A stretch of DNA of 64,000 nt from Delphinus delphis (Eukaryota > Chordata > Mammalia > Artiodactyla > Delphinidae), in assembly GCF_949987515.2 (NCBI RefSeq), contig NC_082697.1, positions 26,047,730 through 26,111,729 on the forward strand, read 5' to 3'. Both the position numbers and the translations under genes were made by a program. The notes beneath the pieces were generated by a model. The model was not told the DNA's origin. It saw nothing but the letters and a program-made list of their open reading frames with translations, and searched no databases. Position 1 is the first letter of the stretch. Each line of letters opens with the position of its first letter. This document shows, one piece after another, positions 56,991 to 64,000 of the stretch.

Positions 56991-58209
56991 CTGCAGCAAA
57001 GGGCCAGAAAGCGAGGCTCTTCTTGGGCTCTGGAGAAGGCAGCTCCTGCAGGGACCACCCCCAAGGACCCACATCCTTGACCAGGGCTGAGGGTCCCTCA
57101 GGTGTCAACCAGCTCCACTCTGACACAGGAGTATAAGTGACATGAGAACGTATATCCCAGAGAACTGTCACACGGAAAAAGGAGGGCACAAACATGGGCT
57201 TACAGCTATACAAAAGGAAAATCTCCTCCCCACATTCCACAAACCAAATGCATGGAAAAATAATGTAAACCAGTACACTAAAATGTTAACTGTGATAGTT
57301 TTTGAGTGGTGTCTTTAGAAGCAAGTTATTATTTTTTTAACTGATTATAAAAGTAATATAGGCACACCTTATTTTATTGTGCTTCATTTTACAGCACTTC
57401 GCAGATACTGTATTTTTTACAAATTGAAGGTCTGTGGCAACCTGCATCAAGCAAGTCTATTGGCGCCATTTTTCCAATAGCATTTCCTCATTTTGTGTCT
57501 CTGAGTCACATTTTAGTAATTCTCACAACATTTCAAAATTTTTCATTATATCTGTTATAGTGTTCTGTTATCAGTGATCTTTGACTTTACTACTGCAATT
57601 GTTTTGGGGTGCCGTGACCTGTGCCCATATAAGATGGCAAACTTCATCAGTAAACATGTTCTGATTGCTCCACCAACCAGTTGTTCCCCCATCTCTCTCC
57701 CTCTCCTCCAGCCTCCCTATTCCCTGAGACATAACAATATTGAAATCAGGCCAATTAATAACCCTATGCCTCTAAGTGTGTAAGTGAAAGGAAGAGTTGC
57801 CTGTCTCTCACGTTAAATCAAAAGCTAGAAATGATTAAGCTTAGCAAGGAACACGTGTCAAAGGCTGAGATTCCTGAAAACTAGAACTCTTTCACCAAAT
57901 AATTAGCCAAGTTGTGAATGCAAAAGAAAAGTTCTTGAAAGAAATTAGAAGTGCTACTCCAGTGAATACAGGAATGATAAGAAAGCAAAACAGCTTTATT
58001 GCTGTTATGGAGAAAGTCTGAGTGGTCTGGATAGAAGATCAAACCAGCCACAACATTCCCTTAAGCCAAAGCCTCATCCAGAGAAGGCCTAAGCCTCTTC
58101 AATTCTATGAAGGCTGAGAGAGGTGAGGAAGCGGCAGAAGAAAAGTCTGAAGCTAGGAGAGGTTGGTTCATAAGGTTTAAGGAGAGAATCCCATCTCCAT
58201 AACATAAAA

Positions 58210-58883
58210 GTGCAATGTAAAGCAGCAAGTGCTGATGTAGAAGGTGGCTACGCTAAACATCAGATATTCCATGTAGACGAAACAGCCTTCGATTGGAAGA
58301 AGATGCCATCTAGGACTTCCATAGCTAGAGAGGAGAAGTCAATGCTTGGCTTCAAAGCTTCAAAGGACAGGCTGACTCTCATTAGAGGCTAATGCAGCTG
58401 GTGATTTTAAGTTGAAGCCGATGCTCATTTACCACTCCGAAAATCCTGGGGCCCTAAAGAATTATGCTAAATCTACTCTGCCTGTGCTCTAGAAATGGGG
58501 CAACAAGCCTGGATGATAGCACATCTGTTTACAATATGATTTACTGAATACTTTAAATCCGCTGTTGAGACCTACTGCTCAGAAAGATTCCTTTCAAAAT
58601 ATCACTGCTCATTGACAATGCGCCTGGTCATCCAAGAGTTCTGCTGGAGATGTACAATGAGATTACTGTTATTTTCATGCTTGCTAACACAACATCCATC
58701 CTGCAGCCCATGGATCAAGGAGTCATTTTGACTTTGCAGTCTTATTATTTAAGAAATACATTTCATAAAGCTCTAGCTGCCATAGAGTGTGATTCCTCTG
58801 ATGCATCTGGGCAAAGTAAACTGAAAACCTTCTGGAAAAGATTCACCATTCTAGATGCCATTAAGAACATTCGTGATTCATAG
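58210..58883 (+). pseudogene. Tigger1 transposase remnant
   Basis: Two open segments (58210-58392 and 58650-58883) in different frames, carrying fragments of the DDE-superfamily nuclease domain of pogo transposases. A stop at the end of the first segment (LTLIRG-stop) and lost frame between them show it is dead. Confidence 0.9.
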
Positions 58884-59034
58884 GAAGAGGTCAAAATATC
58901 AACATTAATAGGAGTTTTGAAGAAGCTGATTCCAACCCTCATGGATGGAATTGTGGGGTTCAAGACCTCAGAAGAAGAAGTAATTGCAGATGCAGTGGAA
59001 ACAGCAAGAGAACTAGAATTAGAAGTGGAGCCTA

Positions 59035-59250
59035 GGGCTTCCCTGGTGGCGCAGTGGCTGGGAGTCCGCCTGCCGATGCAGGGGACGCGGGTTCGTGCCC
59101 CGGTCCAGGAGAATCCCACGTGCCGCGGAGAGGCTGGGCCCATAAGCCATGGCCGCTGGGCCTGCGCGTCCGGAGCCTGTGCTCTGCAGCGGGAGAGGCC
59201 GCAGCAGTGAGAGGCCCGCGTAACGCAAAAAAAAAAAAAAAAAAAAAAAA
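59035..59250 (+). mobile_element. CHR-type SINE nested in Tigger1
   Basis: GGGCTTCCCTGGTGGCGCAG start, B box GGGTTCGTGCCCC, end GCCCGCGTAACGC plus about 25 A residues. A perfect 14-bp target duplication, AGAAGTGGAGCCTA (59021-59034 and 59251-59264), is Tigger1 sequence. The uniform tail and low divergence suggest a fairly recent insertion. Confidence 0.96.
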
Positions 59251-59924
59251 AGAAGTGGAGCCTAAAGATGGGACTGAATTGCTGCCATCTCATGATAAAA
59301 CTTCAACGGATAAGGAGTTATTTCTTACAGATAGGCAAAGAAAGTGGTTTCTTGAGATGGAATCTGCTCCTGGTGAAGATTTGTGAAGATAGTTGAAATG
59401 AAAACATAGGATTTAGAGTATTACGTAAACTTGGTTGATAAAGCAGAGGCAGGGTTTGAGAGGACTGACTCCAATTTTGAAAGAAATTCTGCTGTGGGTA
59501 AAATGCTATCAAACAGCATTGCATGTTTACAGAGAAATTGTCCATGAAAGGAAGAGTCAATTGATTTGGCAAATTTCACTGCTGTCTTATTTTAAGAAAT
59601 CGCCACAGCCACCCCAACCTACAGCAACCAACACCCTGATCAGTCAGCAGCATCGACACTGAGGTGAGACGCTCCACCAGCAAAAAGATTAGGACTTGCT
59701 GAAGGCTCAGATGATGGTTAGCATTTTTAGCACTAAAGTATTTTTAAATTAAGGTATTTTTTTAGACATACTGCTACTGCACACTTAATAGACTGCAGTA
59801 TAGTATAAGCATAAGTTTTATATGCACTGGGAAACCAAAAAATTTGTTTGACTCCCTTTACTGTGATAATCACTTTATTGTGATGGTCTGGAACTGAGCC
59901 CGCAATATCTCTGAGGTATGTCTG

Positions 59925-61224
59925 TATGTGCTCTTACTTGTGTAATAAGTAAAAAAATTTTTTTGATATATGGCATGATATTCAAATGAACAAAAAGTAG
60001 TAAATGAGTATTGTAGACAATTTTTTAAAAATCCAGAAAGACTGAACAAAAAATATAAAACTCATAAACATTCATAGATTAAAAAATAAATCAGAAAGAC
60101 AGAGAAAATGATTTATATACTTAATAATACCGCTGTTTTGACATATTTCCTTCAGTCCTTTATGTATGTACATGTGCATATGTATATATAATTTTTAACA
60201 ATAAAATACTGTATTTACTGTGTAACAATACTTTGTTATTTTAAGCTGATGTATGATCATGAGCATTTCCTTATGTCAATAAACACTCTCTACAATTACT
60301 ATTTTAATGTTTGTACAATTTTTCATTGTATGGCTGTACCATAATATAACCAATCCATTATTATGGAATATCAGGCAATTTCCAGTTTATTTAAATGATA
60401 AGAAAGGCTGCAATAAATATTTCTAGACCAAATTTTCTTTTTTTAGACCAAATTTTTGTGGTTTTAATGCTTTCCTTAGGAAAATTCTAGAAGATAGTGT
60501 ATCAAAACAAGTTAACTAGGACTTCCCCGGTGGTCCAGTGGTTAAGACTCTGCTTCCACTGCAGGGGGTGCGGGTTCGATACTTGGTTGAGGAACTAAGA
60601 TCCCACAGGCCGCACCAACAGTTAAAAGTGCAGCCACATGTTAAAAACAAAACAAACAAACAAGTTAACTATTTGGCAGTTCATGATATGTGCTGCCAAT
60701 TAATAACTTTTCAGAAATCTCCTAGTTTACACTTGCACGGGTGGCATGAAAAGGTGCTTATCTCACATTAACCCTGCCGGCAATTAGTACTATGTGTACG
60801 AATCTGTGCTAATTTGAAGGTCCAAAACTGTCTTCTCATGACTGTTGGACACTGCACGTTGGGGGCTTATCCCTGAGGTAAAAACAGTTTTTCACATGTT
60901 TACTGGCCATGTATGGTTCCTTGTCTGTAAATTTTTTGTTCATTATCACATTAGGGATTTTAGTGGTTTTTTTTTTTAGAGATTTTATACCAGTTCTTTT
61001 AACTATCATCTTTTAAAAAATTTGTTGCATATATTGTTTTGCCATTTCACTTTTCTGTTGTTTACATATCTTAACATGCAGGATTAAGGTAAAATTAATC
61101 CAGTTTTCTTTCTGTGATTTCTTCCATTGTTTTTACGCTTAGAAATTAGAAAGCCTTATCCCCATCACTTTGGGTCATTAAACATTTTGTTTTCCTTTTC
61201 AATATTTGGTTTACGCTATGAATG

Positions 61225-61227
<3 letters not shown>
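59925..61227 (-). other. TM9SF4 intron, AT-rich old LINE sequence
   Basis: AT-rich sequence that includes an antisense old LINE segment near 60,120-60,460 (GTATGGCTGTACCATAATAT) and a CHR SINE at 60519-60660. No coding signal. Confidence 0.5.
60519..60660 (+). mobile_element. CHR-type SINE (short form)
   Basis: GGACTTCCCCGGTGGTCCAG start, B box GGTTCGATAC, (AAAC)n tail. The flanks ACAAGTTAACT are duplicated exactly. Confidence 0.93.

Positions 61228-61274
<47 letters not shown>
61228..61274 (+). repeat. (CA)n microsatellite in TM9SF4 intron
   Basis: About 23 CA units, followed by imperfect purine-pyrimidine alternation (CACGTGCGTGCATGTGCGCG). In the TM9SF4 transcript it reads (UG)n and starts about 105 nt beyond the donor of the exon at 61379-61449. 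Confidence 0.97.
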
Positions 61275-61276
<2 letters not shown>

Positions 61277-61378
61277 CACGTGCGTGCATGTGCGCGTCCT
61301 GGTCTGGTAGGCCCAGAGCCCCACTGCTAGACTGCCCTCCCTCTGCAAGTCCATCCCTCCCCAGCCATGACCTCGTAC

Positions 61379-61449
61379 AATGTCATCCTCCTTATTATAG
61401 TTGGCGATGTCCTTCCGGAGGGTCCGAATGATAATCATACTCAGGATGC
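61379..61449 (-). CDS. TM9SF4: TM9SF4 tenth-from-last coding exon
   Basis: 71 nt, acceptor TTTGTTTCAG, donor ATT|GTACGA. It encodes (G)[18 protein letters not shown] then KEDDI: the end of span 1 and the cytosolic [11 protein letters not shown] loop that marks the TM9 family. The donor lacks the usual AG before GT. The length is not a multiple of three, so skipping would break the frame. Confidence 0.95.
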
Positions 61450-62776
61450 CTGAAACAAACAGGGGCGGGAAGAAGAGGAGTGTCAGCACGGCCATCTGAG
61501 TCTTCTGTGCTGCTTGCCCTCCGGGCACACGTGGCTTCCTCTAGTGGGAACTGGCTATGCAGCCGCCTCAGGTTCTCTCCTGGGCCTAGCTCCACCCCAG
61601 CTACAGGGCAGGGGAAACAGAGGGTCACCCCCCAAGAGGGGAAGAATGAGCTGCTGGGATGGGCGGAGGCAGTCACAGGACACCGCTTGTATTCCAGGGA
61701 GAACAGCATCCCAGCTCCTCCAGGGCTTGGTCCTTCCAGCCTCTCCAGCCTCACCTCCTCCCAGGCTCGCCTCTCACTTGCCTCTGGTTATTTGTTGCTT
61801 TTAGTTACCAGGTCACAGCCCCATCTCTCTCTCACCTGCGTGCCTGTAACCCAGGCTGTTCCCTTTACCCGAATGCCCCACTCTGTCCTGACTCCTACTC
61901 ACACTTCAAAACATCTTCTCTTCTCAACACCCCAAACAGCTCAGAGGCACCCCCGTTTGTACTTGCACAGCACCCTGTTTACCTATCTAGGCAGCACAGC
62001 GTAGTGGTTGTAGGACCTTGAGCTAACTTAACACTTTTTGGCTTAGCTCACGGGGCTGCGAGGATGGGGATGCACTTAAGTGTTCATTAGCACAGCAGCT
62101 GGCCCCTGGGTAAATGTTTAATAAAGACAGCATTATCTTTACTTCTCCTGATACTGAAACGATCAGTTTCATTCTACCTCTGACAACCACCCTCACCCTG
62201 CTCAATGCCCTCTTGCCATCTGGCTTCTCACCAAGCCTGTCTCACTGCAGGGCCGTGACCCTTGCTGGAACCGTCTTTCCCTAGGCCTCTGAATGGTGGC
62301 TCCTCATTCAGAGAGGTCTTCTCTAAAGCAGCCGTCACCCTCTCCTCGACAGCCATGCATATGCTTCACAGCACTTAGCACTATCTGGAACCCTACTACT
62401 TCTGTGCTTTTCTGTCTCTCTCCTGCCACCAGAATACAGACCGTGAGGGCAGAGACTGGGTTGGGCTTGCTCGACACCATATCCAGCACGCGGCATGGGG
62501 CCCGAACAGGATGAGCAATGCCGAAACACTGTTGAATGAGTCAGTGAAGGTGTGCGTGAAGAGGCGGCGCAGCCTTCCCCTAGGGAGCTCTCCGGAGTAG
62601 AGGGTGAATCTTGTTCACCTCTGTGTACTAATGCCTTGCACAGAGCCCTAATGTCTGTTTTTGACCTATGCTTGGCTCCAAGAACACCCTAGAAGTCTCC
62701 TGGGAGTGATGTGACACCTCAGCCCCTCATCCCTCACCCCCTGTCCTCTCCACCCTCCAACCCATAGCTCTCTCAC
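61450..62776 (-). other. TM9SF4 intron with L2
   Basis: L2-like 3' sequence around 61,840-61,990 and a clearer copy at about 62225-62550 (GTGAGGGCAGAGACTGGG, TGTTGAATGAGTCAGTGAAG). No gene seen. Confidence 0.55.
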
Positions 62777-62888
62777 CTGACAGGAAGAAGACCACCACGA
62801 CGGAGTTAATGATAGAAAACCAGTGGATCTGTACATCACTCATGGTCAGGTAAGTGTCCCAGCGAGAGGCCCATTTGATGTCACTCTC
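62777..62888 (-). CDS. TM9SF4: TM9SF4 eleventh-from-last coding exon (span 1)
   Basis: 112 nt, acceptor CCCACCACCAG, donor TCAG|GTGAGA. It encodes [18 protein letters not shown], then [19 protein letters not shown]. It joins the lumenal domain to the first membrane span; WxxRWDxYL is conserved in nonaspanins. Confidence 0.97.
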
Positions 62889-62990
62889 CTGGTGGTGGGA
62901 GGAAGCACTTGAGAGTCAGGCCTCCACCTTGATAACTGCTGCTTGGACCAGAGCCCTCCTCCCCTGCCGTGGGCTCCAGCCCCTTCTCAC

Positions 62991-63109
62991 CTCCCAGTGC
63001 ACAGAGTAGGTGAAGTACAGCTGATTCGCCTTGGTGGGGTCAATTTCTTGGGGCGAGGAGTTGGTACCCTCAGGCAGGGTGCATGAGCTCTTCTCGTCTG
63101 TTTTGAGGT
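62991..63109 (-). CDS. TM9SF4: TM9SF4 twelfth-from-last coding exon (lumenal)
   Basis: 119 nt, entering in phase 1 (G|AC) after acceptor TCTCTCACAG and leaving at GAG|GTGAGA. It encodes (D)[18 protein letters not shown], then [20 protein letters not shown] plus E. It is part of the lumenal domain. This is the most upstream TM9SF4 exon I can place. Confidence 0.95.
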
Positions 63110-64000
63110 CTGTGAGAGACAGAGACTCAGTCTGTTCCTGCAAGGGCTGGTGCCACTACCCAGGGTCTGTTCTGCGGGTGCCCTCAGAGGCAGCGTGCTG
63201 CGGAGCAGTGGCTGGGAGAACAGCTGGCAACTAGAGCTTTAAAACTGTGCTCCCTTGGGTGGGGTGGGGAGGGTGGGAGGGAGCCCCAAGAGGGAGGGGA
63301 TATAGGTATATATAGAGCTGATTCACTTTGTTGTACAGCAGAAATGAACACAGCATTTTAAAGCAATTATAATCTAATAAAGATGAAAAAACAAAAACAA
63401 AAAAGAAACAAAAAACTGTGCTTCCCAGAGCCCTGACTTTCCAAAGGGCCTTAGGGGCTGCAGAGAGGTGTATGTGGGAAGGGGTCTGAGTCCCTATTTA
63501 GTCAAACGAATTCTTCCTACAATCAATTCAAACATTCATTTGCTCATTCAATCAGTCCCATTCAACAGGCAAAAACAACACTGACTCACTCTCTCATACG
63601 TTCGCTCACTCATTTAGTCCCCAGAGTCCTGGCACTTTAGTAATTCAATCACTCCGATGCTTCCTTCCTTCATTTACACATTTGTTCATCCTGCTGTCTG
63701 TCCATTCATTCAACCAACATACAATAAATAAGCACCTACTATGTGCCAGGTACTGTGCTGGAGAGAAAGTGGTGAGAAAAGGAGACAGGGTCTCTAACTT
63801 CGAAGGGCCAGTGGGGGAGCAGCTGCTGTCAAACACGCACACAGTAAATGTCAAGCTGTAACCATGACACAGACGGGAGGGGAGGCAGTATGATGCCCCG
63901 GAAGGGCAGGGTCTATGTTTTACATAAGACTTCTGCGTATGACTTTGTTTGACTATGAGGTTCCACAGCTTAAAAAAGCTCCAGAAACTCACCACCACTG
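63110..64000 (-). other. TM9SF4 intron at the window edge
   Basis: It contains a forward L1 3' tail at about 63295-63415 (GCTGATTCACTTTGTTGTAC then A-rich) and an old LINE-like segment near 63,640-63,880 (GCACCTACTATGTGCCAGG). A donor-like GTGGTG|GTGAGT on the minus strand in the last bases might end another exon, but this cannot be verified. Confidence 0.5.

Larger units (their letters stand above)
57359..59924 (+). mobile_element. Nearly full-length fossil Tigger1 DNA transposon
   Basis: A pogo-group (Tc1/mariner) element with inverted ends (GGCACACCTTATTTTATTG left, GAGGTATGTCTG right) and TA dinucleotides at both edges. Excluding the SINE inside it, about 2.34 kb remain, close to the remembered 2.4-kb consensus. 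Transposase text is readable in pieces but broken by stops and indels. Examples are [17 protein letters not shown] (58210-58392) and [17 protein letters not shown] (58650-58883), both from the DDE catalytic domain. It lies in a TM9SF4 intron, antisense to that gene, and is inert. Confidence 0.93.

Noticed and set aside
58210..59210. Possible domesticated TIGD-like transposase gene
   Set aside because: The reading frame is broken by stops, frame changes and a SINE. The flanks are intact transposon ends, and nothing suggests host recruitment.
63982..64000. Donor-like GTGGTG|GTGAGT on the minus strand at the window edge, perhaps the end of another TM9SF4 exon
   Set aside because: Only eight bases of the putative exon are visible. 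Read in the needed phase they do not give the residues I expect before the next exon, so no exon was called.

Overview
The window is nuclear DNA from a mammal, almost certainly a cetacean. All coding sequence is in short exons with canonical GT/AG junctions. The intergenic DNA is packed with L1 LINEs, ancient MIR/L2 elements and at least 17 copies of the tRNA-derived CHR-type SINE of whales, hippos and ruminants, several in the form typical of whales. No ruminant BovB or Bov-tA signature was noticed. The gene content and order (POFUT1, PLAGL2, TSPYL3, TM9SF4) match the human 20q11.21 neighbourhood in reversed orientation.

Layout. (1) 1-5808, minus strand: the first three coding exons of POFUT1, the ER protein O-fucosyltransferase that modifies EGF repeats of Notch-type proteins; the rest lies left of the window. 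(2) About 5690-6300: a GC-rich, CpG-rich head-to-head promoter shared by POFUT1 (leftward) and PLAGL2 (rightward). (3) About 6010-20010, plus strand: complete PLAGL2, a six-finger C2H2 transcription factor, with a non-coding first exon, two coding exons (496 aa) and a 3'UTR of about 3.9 kb. Two very short upstream ORFs precede its start codon. (4) 22179-23243, plus strand: an intact, intronless 354-codon NAP-domain gene, TSPYL3, whose human counterpart (TSPY26P) is annotated as a pseudogene. (5) About 25.2-42 kb: a gene-free block of L1 and SINE insertions, many nested and bounded by visible target-site duplications. (6) About 42.87-64 kb, minus strand: the last twelve coding exons of TM9SF4 (424 codons, all nine membrane spans, C-terminal KID) and its 3'UTR. 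The upstream exons lie right of the window. One intron carries a nearly full-length dead Tigger1 transposon interrupted by a CHR SINE.

The genes are independent units, not an operon. The only obvious regulatory coupling is the shared POFUT1/PLAGL2 promoter. No CRISPR, prokaryotic, organellar or viral gene was seen, and I found no convincing new molecular system. The best leads are the intact TSPYL3 ORF, the paired minimal uORFs of PLAGL2, a 32-nt U6 snRNA stump with a perfect target-site duplication, and a long (UG)n tract beside a frame-disrupting TM9SF4 exon. Exon limits were set by eye from reading frame, splice sites and remembered human proteins. Repeat family names are from memory, without a database search.
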